Shown here: in pieces, positions 38,001 to 53,000 of the stretch | How the letters are laid out: every line of letters begins with the position of its first letter | Position numbering within the stretch: the first letter of the stretch is position 1 | Made by a program: the position numbers and the translations under genes | Notes under the pieces: generated by a model | The model's input: only the letters and a program-made list of their open reading frames with translations | The model's database searches: none | What the model was told of the DNA's origin: nothing | Source of the DNA: Haliclystus octoradiatus | Taxonomy: Eukaryota; Cnidaria; Staurozoa; Stauromedusae; Haliclystidae | DNA length: 64,000 bases | Direction: 5' to 3' | Assembly: GCA_916610825.1 (NCBI GenBank) | Contig: OU744452.1 | Span: 14,860,110 to 14,924,109 of the forward strand

Positions 38001-41000
38001 AAAATATTCTTCCTTCCGGGAGTCTAATTGTTGTTTCTGAAACTGTTTGAGTGATTACATCATTTAAAATTTTTACAGCTTTTCAATTCAGGGGTTATAT
38101 GGTCATTAAAATATGGTAAAAACTGCACCAGCTTACATATCTTCCAAAGAAAAGAAAGCAAATATTATTTTTGTTCTGATTGCAAAAATGTGAATGCAAC
38201 TATTTCCTCCCCTTCCTTTTAAATTTGTGAACAATTCCCACGCGAAAAACAGTTCAGGAGTTCATGAACAGTTTATTAACAGCTCATGAGAGTTAAATGG
38301 CCCCAAATTTCATGATCTATTTGTAAACTGTTCATGAATTGTCCATGAAGGGTCATGGAAATTGGGGCCATTTAACATTCATGAACTGTTTATGAACTCC
38401 TAAACTGTTTTTCGACGGTTGAACTAGCAGATGTTATTTATTTGTTCCTAATATGTCACTGATATAGCACAACTGTAAACAGTTCATGAACATTTGACTA
38501 GTTCATGAAATCACAAGTATTTTATGTGCAGAGTTCAAGAACAGTTAATGAAAAATAATTGATAACGATTGTTCTTATAGTTGTTCAATTAGCTAATTGC
38601 AATTTTCTGATATTTTCTCTGTTATGTATTGCGTGTTGTAATAAAATGCTATGTGACTATACCTCATCATTACATCATATAAGTAGAAAATACATCATAC
38701 CTTTTCATCAGATAACGCTGCAATCAGATCTTTTGCTCTTATTAGACGTTGTGATGTCAAATTTTTTGATTCGTTTAATTCTTGATATTCGTTGTTCTTA
38801 CTTGAATAGTCTGATTCAACTGATTCAAGTTTTTTCTCAATCTAAAAATAAATTGGTACGGACGAACACGTGTTAGACCAGTCGCTTTATCAATTAAAAA
38901 TACATTGTAAACAAACAGAAAATAAAATTATTCTTGATATGGAGTGAAGATTTATTAATAGTACAGAACCCATTGAAGTATAAGTAAGCTGTGAGTGCAG
39001 ATCGTGTTGAACAACTAAAGGCTAACCAAGATCACCACCACCGCTCATTTCAAGCAACTGGCTTTCGTGAATGGAATATCGTACCAGAAAAGATGAAATT
39101 AATCACTTAATTTGGATGTTTTCAAAAAACAATTTAAACAATAATTAGTAGCTAAAATTTTTTCCTGTAAAGTTACCATATTTAACTATATAGTTCAAAC
39201 ATGTTACAAATGTTTTCTATTATTTTAAATCAATTATAGTATTATATAATTTCTATCAGTCCTATGAAAAAAAACATGTATGTTTATCAGGAATAAATGA
39301 TAATGATATACAATGGTGATGACTATCGGTCCTCGGGGGCAATCCATACATATTTTGCAGCTGATGTTTGACTTTCTCCCTGCTGTATTTATTATAGTTT
39401 TAACAGGTGTTATTGTCTTTGTTTAATATATTTTATATACTCACATGACGTAGCATTTCTGTCTTTGTGTGTAGCTTTTGTCTATTCTGTGCTAATTTCT
39501 CATTAACAATAACACATCGCTCTTGTTTAGGTTTAACAACCCGGTATACTTCTGTGTACCTCTTCAATGCCAAAACCCATTGACACATACTACGGCATGC
39601 AACCGATATTTTACCAATAGTATTTGTATTGAAATCTGTATGACTTGTCAATTTCTTTATTTTGTTGTACATCTTATCATTAATGGAATTTCTGTCGAAT
39701 TGAATTAATCTTTTAAGAAAGGAAGGGTCACCTAATAAACCCTTTGCATAAGACCAATCCGTTTTCTCTTGGAGTAATACACAAACAGCAGATATGACTA
39801 TTGTTACCATGTGGGGTGGCTTGGTGTAAACACGAATTTCCGATATGTCGCCTTTATCTACGATTAAAAAAATCAGAAATTGAACAATTAAAACATTATG
39901 TTCTTATTTGCATCTCATACCTGATTATGCATCAAAACAGTATGTACTCAGGTAAGGGGTCAGACAAAATCAGGAATCTTTGAAACCTGTTTTGTGGAAG
40001 ACTAAGAAAATTCAGAAAGAAAATGCAAAATGTTGGATACATAAATTAGAATCATTAGAAAAATAATCGATTTTTATAGCAGGTACAAATTAAATTATAA
40101 ATCATAAATTCATTATTATTAGTGTGAAGAACATCTAATTAACAGGTGTCGTCCAAACTTTTTGACGGCTTAGTATTATTAAATGCTGCTTTTATACTCA
40201 CTTTGCATAGACGGGGGGAGGTTAACTTAATATTTTGTATATTATTCAATGGACTGTTATAGTTTCATAAACTGGTCATTGATATTCATGAACTGTTTTT
40301 ATAAGGAAAAGCCAATTTTAACAAACACAAACCATCAAACAGTTCACAAAAGGTTCATGAAAGTTCAGAAAATGCATGAACTGTTCATTCGAAATTCATG
40401 GAATACCAAATGTTGTCATGAAAATATTTATTATAATTTCATGAACTGTTCATTCATTAACTTCATGATTAAATTGAATAGCATGACCTACCAAGTGCAT
40501 TCAATGCCAAGATAGCAGCGTCAAATTGAGGCATTGTTTTCATTAAATCAAGACGTGCTTGATCAGCAATGATCTTTGTTTTTTCAGTTTCTTCGTCCAT
40601 TATTTTCTGCTGTTCCAAGACAATATCACGAACAGAATTAACAACCTCTCTATCTTTCTGTAATTGTACAAGCAATACTTCTGTTTCCTGAGAAAAGAGA
40701 AATAAACTTCATTTGTAGTTCTCTAGGAGAGTAAATAAAGCAATATTTTCTGGCTTTATGTGACAACAAGTAGCTAATGCCCCGACCTAGCTCCACAAGG
40801 CCCCCTATTCCGCCAGGTCGAACATGCTAATTTGTGATTGGTCATTCCGATTTTTTGTAATGAGCGCATCATTTCACTCAATAAAAAGCTACATGTCCCC
40901 TCTACAAAACAGCCATTAGTAAAATGTAGTACAGAGGCATGTGGCACAGTTCTACATTAAATGTGGAAAATGTAACCTGGATTACAATAGATAGGACCAG

Positions 41001-44000
41001 GCTCTCTTTCTGATTGTAATCTGCTACCTAGCTTCACATTTTGCCATTCTTGTTATACTTGCTAGTTGTCACATTTGCTCGAAAGAGTTTACTTATAATC
41101 CAGTACGCCTTGTTTTTCAAGAAACAGCCAAATTCTGGTACTTCTTCTCAAATCACTTCTTGATTACCAATATAATTTACACAAGTATTATAATTTCACA
41201 TTATGATTAATAATTTCCATTGATTATCAGTGTGAATATCAGTGTGACCGGTAATCAGGGGTGGTAAAATGTGCATTTACAAAGCAAGCCGAGTTCATGA
41301 ACTGTTCATGAACTCCTGAACTGTTTTCACAGGGTCAACCCTGAGTTTAGATGATTTGGTTTCCATGAACCTTTCATGGACAATAAACTCACAAACCTTA
41401 TATAGTGCAACTCATATAAGTGAAATCCCCGCATATTTGCAACCAGACTCTAAACCCTATAAACTATTTTCTAGTCAAGTACAAGTTACCGTAAGAAAAT
41501 GTTGGGTAAGTGCAAATTCAGATAAATGCAATGGAGTTCATTGACAATTTTGACTTACACTTGAGCGGTCTACATTTTAGTATTAGGAATTGCAACAATA
41601 CCCATTCATATTACCTTTTGTTTTACTTCAACTTCTGGTCCAAGTTTTGTTAAATATGTTTCCATTTCAGACACATAAGAATTCGCTTCTTCTAGTTTGC
41701 CTAACCCACTGTGTAGCCTTTGAAGCTTCAAATCTTTTTTATTTTGATTAGTTTTGAATATTTCCCAGAATGTATTGATAAATTGAATAAATAATCTTGG
41801 TGTAACATACCTATATGCAAGATACTCGTTATAAACTGATAACGCATGGTTGTATATTGCTAATATACAATGCAGAATATTATTATGCTGTGCTTGATAA
41901 GATGGTATCGGATTTGATAGTTGATGATGTGATAATAGATTATCAGCAACAGCTACAAGTACATTACAAGGCCATATATCATACCAATCAACGTAACAGT
42001 GTGTTATAAGTGAAGAGAAGTCTTGAGAAAGAATTTTAAAGGCATTTCCATTAACATCTAGTGAAATGATAATGTGTAGTTTTGATAACTTTGATGTCAG
42101 AGTTTCTTGTTTGTAATTTTCTATCTCATTTGTTTCATTTGATAATTGTTTTATTTCTTTGGCATCGAATAAAAGACTCAAATCATTTTGGCAGATGATG
42201 CACATTAATAACTCAACATTTGATACCTAAAAATACATAGAAATATTTTGATTGAAAATAGCAACAACAATGTAAACAATATTTCTGCACTCACTTCTAA
42301 CCCCCTCCTGAATTGTTTATGAACTGTTCATGAACACCTTTTAAACAGTTCATGAACGTTGAACAGCCAGATTTTCATGGACTGTGCAAGAAAGTTCATG
42401 AACCTGTTCAAGAAGTGTTCATGAACTTTCAGGCAAATTCACATTCATGAACCCGTTCATGAAGTGTTCATGAACTGTTTGTAAATCGATAAAAAAATAT
42501 TCATGAACTGTTAATGAAACTCATGGATTTTTACAGGGGAAGCAACAGCTTATGAGAATTAGGCCATTCAGGCGTGATAGTCAAGCTCAGTCAAAAAAGA
42601 GAAAAATCCTTTGAAAAATGATTAAACAATAGAACAATAAGTGTTTTAGAAGGATTTAGAACTATTCATGGACTGATCATGAATTGTTCATGAGCGCGTG
42701 GAATTTGTTCTCAGGGGCATATCATTGTTTGTGAATCATCCATGAAATGCTTGATAGAGTGTTCATGATTTCGATATAATATTTCTCAGTGGAATAGAAT
42801 GCTTTACCTCTGTCAATAGCTTATCGTCCACATACAAAACAGTTCTTTGCTTGATTATTAAAGCATTCCGTACTATTCCTTGTAACTCCTCTTTAAATTC
42901 AGTTGGTGATAAACAACTTTGTATTTTCGGTTTAATAAACTGACATCCACCAATAGAAGCAGACAATTGAGCTATACATGCTCTACCTGTACCGCTGCGT
43001 CCAATCATTAATAAATGACCGTGCTTAACACGTTGCATTCCAACAGCTTGAAGAATATGATCAACAACAGATGGAAAGAAAGTAAAATGAAGCGGTACTG
43101 CATTTGATTCCAAATATGCACGGTCCTTGTAATTCTGAAAAACAAGAAATTTTCAATCATTTTTCATACAGAAATTAAAAGCATTCACTATTGCACCAAT
43201 CTAGAAAGCTCATAAATGCGTAGCAGTTAATACATTGCAAATAAGTTTTTGTTAACAAAAAGAAGAAGAAATTATTAATTTTATCAATGGTAGGAATGTT
43301 TCATGAACAACTTGGGTCATTTTTTTGTTTCTTGAAATTTTAATTAATTGTTCTTGAAAATGTTGTAAACTCTTCCTTAACTGCTCATGAAGTTTTAAAG
43401 TAGATTTTTCCCTACGGATTAGAGAGAAATATTTTACAGTTATTCATCGAAGGCGAGGTGAATATCGGCTGATAATACCTGTTTTATACGTGTTTTAATC
43501 AACGATTAACAGGTCGATTTTGGATCGTGTAAACCATAACATCACTTTGAATGTATTTCAATGCAACAAAAAAACAATTATCTGTTGTGCCACAACCATT
43601 CGAAATTAAAGAGCGGTTAATAAGGAAAATTATTTCAAGCCTATGCACGATTGATTGGTTAAATTATGCTGATATGCAGTTCAAAAACGTGTGCTGATGA
43701 GTTTGTTCATGAGTTCATGGACCTACATCATGATGCAGGAGTTTTATGAAACATATGATTCCAAGTTTCAAAAAAGAATTTTAAAATTAGAATCATCATG
43801 ATTGTATAAGTATTCACTACAAATTTAAAAATACTGAAAACTTAAGGAAAACTTACTGATTATTGTACAAGATTGGGCACTTTTCAGTAGATTATAAATT
43901 TCAAGGTGCCTTCCAGTAGTTTTAAAGTGCTGTTTTACACTTTATTTTCTCAGCAGGTTCTCATTAGTGATTCAGTTAATCTAAGATTCATAGTGTGTGT

Positions 44001-47000
44001 GGTACATTGTGTATTCATGATTCATAGATTCAAAATCATAGATTTGAGAAAACATCAAAGGCATCTAGCAGTTTTATGTTAGCTAATTTCAAAGCCCATT
44101 GATTGACAACAATGACATCTAAACTGGATAAAATAAGCGTATCATAGACAGTTCATAAAAACCAGTTCATGAACTTTCGGAAAGGTTCATGAACTGTCAA
44201 CCAAAACTTCAGTTTAAAGGGGCAAAATTGACCGGCGACTGCTGCAAGCTCAAGTTGAATTTATGCTTAGCGTAATTCAACCGTCTCGCTTTGAAACTAT
44301 TGTTATACGCAGGTCTAATTTGTTATAAATTCATGTCAACAATGACCATTGTGTTGTAAACAATAAACATGTACGTGATCCTAAATGCGTAGCGCCTGCC
44401 GGTCATTTTTGCTCCTTTAAGAACTTTTCATGAACAGTTGATGAGCTGTGTGTTCATGAACCTAGATTGACAAACTTTTCACGGACATTTCATGAAAATA
44501 ATCATGATTTTCATGAAATTAAGTCTGGTAGATAATTGCTCAGTGAACTGTTTTTGATATTGGGTCGTGAAATAGCATAGTTTCAACATCAATACCATTA
44601 TTCATAATAATTTTGCACTCGCTGACGGTTATATATTTATAACTCACCTCTAAGATCTTATTAAGCTCATCTGATTCAGGTAGCCTTTGGTAAGTACGCT
44701 TCTCAGCTTGTGAATTCATCTCAGCTATATCTCCAAATCTTGGCACTGATTTTAAATCTATACATTCTGTACCTCGTATCCATGACGCGTGGAAGCTTTT
44801 TTCCATAGAAGAAGAGAATATTTCTTTGTCAGCTGGTGTTGCAAGACGTTGACAAAACACTTTGTTTACTTCAAACGCTAATAATTGAGCACACTGAGAG
44901 CGTGTCCTAGCTGAGTCTGGCTGAATTGATGCAATATTGATAAACATCTGAAGACAGAAAATGATGCATATTGGTGATAATTAATCATGAATAGTAAATT
45001 TATTAGGCGAACGGAATGGGTAGAATTAGAGTTCTATAGTGTGCAAACTTGGAATAAATCCTGGAGATGCCATGTAACACGTTGGTACCGTTCCGTAGCC
45101 TTGATAATATCACTGTCATGGTGCAGTCAAAAGTTGTAATAATTGTTAGGCTGTGATTCATTAACTAAGTGAAATAGTTGAGTTTGATAGAAACAGTTAG
45201 TGAAAATTTAGTGGTATTAAGCAGGTTGTGATATTAACAATACAGTGAAACCTGTATATAACAGCCAGCTATGAGATGTAAAGAAATTGACTATAATATG
45301 CGCAAGTGGCCTTTATATATAGAGTTGATTCAGTAGAAAATACTATTTTAGACAAACCAAGAGTGACCACTATCGACAGGTGTCCACTGTATAGAGGTGA
45401 TTGTTATAACAGGTTGTTAGAGCTACTGTTGATTGAGCAGGTTAACTGTAGTGTTAGAGCTACACCGTAACATCATTTATCCAAAAAGGCGAAGAAAATA
45501 ACAATATCTGTGTGAATTATAGAAAGTTACTTACTCTTGTAAGATCTTTTGTGTTAAATAGATAATGTGGCTTCGATGGAATCGGTTTAAAATTCAATCT
45601 TGTTCTGATATAAATGCTTATACCAACGTTGACAATGTCAGTGCGGGAGCTACGAACATCTGCGGAGAAAGGATTACTTTGGAGAGAGCAGCCGATTCGT
45701 GTTGCATAAATCCTTTGAAGATCAACAATTGAAGGGTCAGGAAGACAAAAAGAGCTAAAAAATAGAAAACAATATAGGCCCATATAACAATGTATTGTGG
45801 TTCAGTGTAACTCGCTTAAGTGTAAGTCAGCATTGCTAACGATTTTAATTGCATTAATCCGAAATAAAAACAGACACTTGACTTTAAAACAGTTTATTAA
45901 GTTTGTTATAACTCATTTGACTGCATTTTAATGATATTTGTATAGATATACACAACAGACCATTTTGAAAATATCAACTCAGATAAATTGAATCAACTCC
46001 TCATTAAAAAATGTTGAACTGTGGTTAAATGAAGATGAGGATATCAAGAGAGGAGATCTACACTGGGGGATGTTGGTGCTGTTTTAAATTTTGGTGAAAA
46101 AACAGGACCTTAAAATGATTCACTTTTCAATGCATCAACATTTTGAAATACTGCTAGCTGGAATTGCATTTGAGTGAGTTCACAATATTGACTTGGCAGA
46201 TTGGATTTCCGGCAGTATCTCCAACTGTCCCCTAGTGCTGGATTTTAATTATAAAGTCTTAAATTATCCACTCCTGGACTGATCAATGTCCTCTGTTAAA
46301 ATAGCTTTTGTAAAGTTCATTAAAAATTCCAACAAAAAGGTCATTTAATGTTCATGAAATAATCATGATATTTATCACAGATCAATGAAGTCAGTATATT
46401 TTCTCAATATTTTTTGTTGAATCAATTCAACTTCTTAATATTATTAATGACATATTAAGATTGATTGCTGTCTAACATAGGTAACTATAGATGCAAAAGA
46501 AAATTCAATTAATACGTAACCCACACCCCCCCCCCCCCCCCCGAAAAAAAAATGTACAGTCCATAGAATATTTTATATAATTGAGAACTTTAATCATATC
46601 CCCTGCGAAAAAAATTCATGAGTGCATGAACAGTTCATGAACATTAAATTACCCTCAAACAGTTCGTGGACAGTTCAGGAAAATTGGAGTTAATTGACGT
46701 TCATGAACTGTTCATGAACATGTTTTTGTGGGTTTATGAACAGTAAATGAACAGTCACAAAGAGTTTATGAACACTTCCTGATTCATGACCCGGTTCATG
46801 AACTGATTCATGAACGTGAAATTACCTGAAAGTTCATTAACAGTTCATGAACTTTTGGGCAATTTCATGTTCATGAACTCATGAACTCATTTTTGCAGGG
46901 GATATATTATATCTGACTTACCCAAAATGCCTCAAAAGCCTTGATGAGATACCATGAGTTTGATTAGATGAGCAAACAGTAATGATATCATTTAAAGTGA

Positions 47001-50000
47001 CATGGATTCCTCTATGTGGATCATAATATGAATTGTGATCTAAGAATTCTCTCAATACTTCGAGAGAACGGTTAGGTTGATCATCTGTACTACAAGCCAT
47101 GTGGAGGTCATCAATGAATAATACCAACTAAACAACAAAATCAGTCACCAAAATACAATCAAAAATATGCAACACAAAATCAGTACATAAAGTGATTTGT
47201 ATAATAACCCATTGATTCGATCAATCTGATTGCTTAAGTTTTATGACACTAAATCCCTATATCAACAAAGAACTAAACCAGGTTCGAAAACGCAATCGAT
47301 CTTGCAGTTTGAACTTGATTTGAAATCAAGATTGAGAATTTCCAATTTGATAAGTAGTTTACAAAAACATTAAATTATGAGCAAGAAAATCATGTGAAAC
47401 TTCATTACAGTGTGCTAGTTATTATACAAAGCAATTGCCACAGTCAGTTTCATATGAGCTATAGCTTTATATCACACGAGAGATTACTTCAGTCATAAAT
47501 CTATAGCTTATAGGAAACTGTGCGTCAATTGTTATTCTAAAATATCACACAGGTTTTCTGCGATCTGATTGTTCGAAAGAGCGTGCATGAAATCCTAGGG
47601 TAAAACATGGCTCCGAAAACCGGGAAAAATCGCTAGCTTCAGAATTTATAACTAACTGATAACAATCCAATAAATATCTCAATAATTGCAACAATTTACA
47701 AAACAACATTTAGATCAAGATGTATATATTAATTGAAAAGTGTGGTAAATGAGTTATTGTTTGTGCAACGTGCAAAATAAAAACACAGAATGATTGACAA
47801 TTATGCTACGCTGTTTCAACGTAAACCTAAAATATAAATAACAATCAGTACATTAATTTGCTAAAGAACGATTGTACCACTTATATTACTGACGTTCTTG
47901 TATTAATATCTTTCTTTATTCAACAATATATATCTTGTTGTTGGATTCCCTTTGCTTGCTTTATGAATTGAAATTGAATTTTAAATTTTGAATTCATTGA
48001 ATTGAAAATTGACTGTCGAATGAGATTCCGACGCATGTTTTATTTTAGAAAAGGGTTACCACATGCTTGCAGATGTTTGTAGGCCTATTCTTATTTACTA
48101 AATTAGACTCTCACTTCAATCGTGTTTCCCTACTTTTTCTTGTCTGGTAAATACAAATACAAACATGGCAAGTATGTGCTAACCCTTTGTGTAAAATCAA
48201 TAATTCATAGTAACGTTATATTGCATAGCTTAAGAAGAAAAGTTGGAAATACATCATCAGCATACTTTGCTGCAAAACTTTAAGCTCATGTACATATTTT
48301 GAATATCATATGAGATGTAAGAGGTATTCATCAACAGTTGCCCGAAAGTTATAAACATTTGATGAACAGTTCATAAGAAATCTTAAATGTGAAGTAACAT
48401 AAACATGAAGTGTGCAATTTCAGATTCATGGACCGATTTTGCAGGCGATCAGATGAAAAATTCACAATGCTCGTCTTTCTTGAATCTGAGAATGTTAATG
48501 TCAAATTTCAAAGAGGAGTTTTTGAACAATAATTATCATAAAATTTACAGATAAATGAACCAATCAATCAGATTGCAGGATTATGCTAGATTATGACGTC
48601 ATATATTATAAAGAAATTCATCATACCTTTGAGTTATCTGGACAATGATAATCATCTTGTGAATATTTCTGAAGATTTTCAATTAGTATCGATCTAATCT
48701 CATCACATGATAAACTTGGACGGTAACATATATTCTTGAAATGCCATGCGATACCACCATGTATGTCTTGATTATTCGAGATCTTTTCATCAGGTAATAC
48801 ACTATCAAGAATTGATGATGGATAAATAGAACTCGATCCATCTTTCAGATGTAATAAAGCATGAGTGATGTGCAATGTCTTCCCAACGCCATTTTTTCCA
48901 TTGATTAAAATATTTTTATTTTCAGAAATTAAAATATTTGTTATAAAATTATACCTAATAGATGTCATTGTAGGGACGATTTGATCAAGTATACATGTAT
49001 TATTGCTTCTTATTGTATTCCATTTATTATTCGATTGGTTGAGATATGTTTCAATAACCTGGTCAATTGATGGTAAAATTTTTGACCAAGATGAAAATAT
49101 ATTTTTTTGTATATCAACGTAATAATGATAAACGGTGTTTTTATCGGGAGGATAATGGCAATCAATGTTCTTATCTTTAATTAAGTTTTTAAGAAATAAA
49201 TCAAAAACATTACAGATATTTACATGTGATGTTGTACCACGTTGATCAATAAATGATAATGGATCGATATCATCACAATCTTCAGGACAGCTATCAAAAT
49301 TTCCACCAAACGTCCATACATATGCAAACATATACAATTTTGTTATTACATCACAAAATTGGTCTTTATGTAATATAGTATTACGTCGTTGAAGACGTGT
49401 TGTTGCATTCAACAACCCTTTTGTTGTGATAAGTAATGTTCTTGGAGAATCATCCTTCGAATCGTTGTCACGATCTTCGCCAGAATTAAATTGAATTGAT
49501 TTTTTCATGTACTTCAATAAACCAGACAGCAAGGCACATAAATTACTGACATAAGTTAATGTTGGCATTTTTATAATTTGGTATTTGGTATTTTGTTTTA
49601 TGAATTCTAAACCTTCATCGATAGTAGAATCAAATAATTCAGACAAATGATCGCGACATTCAACTGGAATCTGAAAATAAAATATTGACAATAACCAACT
49701 GAATTTATTCAAAAGTAACCGATTGCTAAATCATAGTCAAAATTACCATCATGTCTTTCAATTTCTTTAGGAAGTCCCTTACAATTGGTATCCATGTAAG
49801 ATCATTATCACCCTAGCAACAAAGAAACAATGATGGTTACATTGTTTGCATATAATTGCATAGCAACAATGACCACACATTATATTTATGTTACTCAAAA
49901 TTTTACACTTAATACATTCCCCATTTTAAGACAAAGTATGTTAATTATACATTTCTATTATCTTGTGACATTGAGCACCACATTACTGCAATTTGATTGA

Positions 50001-53000
50001 CCGCTTTTACTTCTTCTAATTAAATATTACTAGCAATGTGCACTTTACACATGTACAGGTAATATTGCACCAATCAAAGATCAATTTCAGAACAGCGCAA
50101 TTTAGTTATTGGGTTGCTTTAAGGCATTTCGAATGCTTTCTAAAAACTGTTTGAGTCACTTCATTACTAGTAAGTTTGAATTCATTCATGGACATCTTCT
50201 ATGTCAGCAATATGTTAATGCGTTCTCAATCGAAATAGAGAACGGTGTATGAGCCAGGCCTTGGTCTATGACATTGATCAAAATCAAAATTGATCCCTTA
50301 CTGATATGAAATATGATTGTTAAGCAGTAGTAAAATACCATACGTCAACATGAAACTGAATTGTTAACTTACACAATAGACAACTCCACATCGACTGATA
50401 GTAGCAGGTGAAACATTAGCTAGATCGTCAACTTCAAAGATAACTTTTGCAACGGGTGGAAAGGAAATTTGCTCGCCATTTGTTAAACACAATGCCTAAA
50501 TATATAATGATTTCAAATTGAGGTTCTAGGGTTATACGTATCTAACTGTTTGCTTTATAAATTACTACAGGGGTATTCCCTTAATAACTGCTGTATGATA
50601 AAAATAGTCACAGTGAAAAAACCTGGGCAGGGGATTGTTTGATGCAAGAGTCAAGGTATATTATTTGGAAATTCACAATTCCATTTTGGTAACGCTGCAT
50701 TGCTACAATATATACTGTGTCTTCACCCCTGTTAAAATAGTTCATGAAATTTCAAGAAAATCAGGTCCTACATAGTCTTTATATAGGCTAGCATTTCAGC
50801 GTTAGTTGATAGACTTTATATGAACTGCCCATGATTATGAACGGGTAATGAACGGTTTAAAAACAATTATGAACATTTGATAAAGTTCATGAAATAGGTA
50901 CAAAGTTCATGAACTAGTCACAGTTCACTTTAAAACTATGTTAACAGGAACCTTGTTTAAGTGGTTAGCATCTAATCCATTCTCAACTATATGCATGAAG
51001 ATGTTGTCATCCCAATGAAATCATTATGAACTCAATGGATTTAAATTACCTTGGTGTCATCAAGAAGACTATTAAGATTCTCAACCCAGACAGTGTTAAT
51101 TGGTCCATCAAAAATAAGCCACTGTGCAAGACTGCTCACATCTAAACATAAAATATATGCATAATCAGTATAAGGCTGGGTTCAAACATGATCGAAACAT
51201 ACAAGAGCACTTTGATTGAAATTCTATTGACAATGGGGGAGACTTCCTCGAGCCCTATTTCCAAAGAAATGATAGATGTGTAGATCAAATAGTTTATTTC
51301 AACACCGAAGTCTAGCAGTTATTGGGGTGGCAGATAGAATAGTTTAAAGAAAAATGCGTACAACAGGGTGATGCTATCGATATTACACACGCGAAAAACA
51401 GTTCAGGAGTTCATGAACAGCTCATAAACGTTAGATGGCCATATTTTCATATACCTTTGATGAACTTTACAGAAACATTTCATCTACAGCTTGTGTTGTA
51501 AAAAAGTCCATGGAAATTGAGCCATTTAACATTCATGAACTGTTCATGAACTAAATGTTTTGCAAGGCTAATTTATTTTTTGAAATATTAAATTGGTAAC
51601 ATGTTTACAAACCTTTATCGGAAAAGCTTTCTTCCGTTTTATCGCAGATATCGTTATTCCCTTGATTCTCATTTACTACATTGGACTCCTCTAGATATTC
51701 TCTGTATTGTGCAGCAAATCTTCTGATGGTTGATGCAACTAACCCATCCTTCCATTTTCTAGTATTCTTGTTGTAAACACCATACAATTCATCCATAGTG
51801 AGACAATGCGGGTTACAATGAACAATATCAACAATCATTTGGAAATCTTTAACAGTCTGCAATAGATTTACATTATCGATAATGGAATACAAAAATTCAT
51901 GAAATTGTCAAATGTGAGTGAGTGGTTAAAGGAGATTACTTCAGTTGGGAGAGCAACCAAACTTCAGATCTGATCTAACTGACTGTGGTTCAGCTACCCC
52001 GAAGGTCAACTCAGCCTTGACTTTATCAAAAACATCAAATGACTACCATCTACGGGTCCAGAAGGGAATGGCATTGTGAGTAGCTTTGAAGCATCGTTGC
52101 GCATTGACAATCGAGACCTATCTGCCATGAAATATATTGAAATTGATCAGTAGTACAACGTTTCAGATCACAGTTGAGAGGGAACTTCCTTTATTGGAAT
52201 TGCATATAAGTGGGTTACACTATATCTGGACCTAGAGGCAATTTAACGATTTCTTCTGAATTTTTTGTTGATTTTTGACCAATAAATCATTAAAAATCTC
52301 AATGTTCTAATAAATTTGCTCTGTCCTTCCTTGAGGATTCGAGTGGTCCTACTTTTTGGGACCCTGATCAGGAAAGTGATCTTTATAACAAGAATAAACT
52401 TAACTATATACCTGTTTTCGTTTTCCTTGATTCATCAATTCTGAATAACTCTTTGATTTTAATGCATGTGCCAATACTTTACGGCATGTTGTTTTTCCCG
52501 TAGCAGCATCTCCCACCATAATAACACCATGCCGTAATGATAACGTGTCTTGCAATTGATGGACTTTCTTAACTTGCGGACTCCATCTTTGAAGATTTAG
52601 ATCTTGGATAGCACCATCAACTGATTTCTATTCAAGCATACATCATTTTAGTCATCAACTAACAGGTCCATACAAAAATCAAGCAATTGGATTGGTTGGT
52701 TGAGCAGCCTTTACAATTCATATTGTAAATATATGTTCTAAAATTGACTAGTTATTGATCTCAGGTTTAAATGTCAATATCGGCATACTGATTTTGGCAG
52801 ACTTTGGTCATTATCAGCTGATACTAATCTCACCTTTGATCAGTAACTGTTTAAATATCGAAACATAGTACCAATAAAAGTAGCTTATGATATTGATCTG
52901 ATAACACATATTCTTATTAAGGGATGTCTGTCGGATATTTCTCTTTCAAAAGCTCCAAAATACAATTTTCAAGGTCAATTTTGACGGCGGGAAAAGAGTC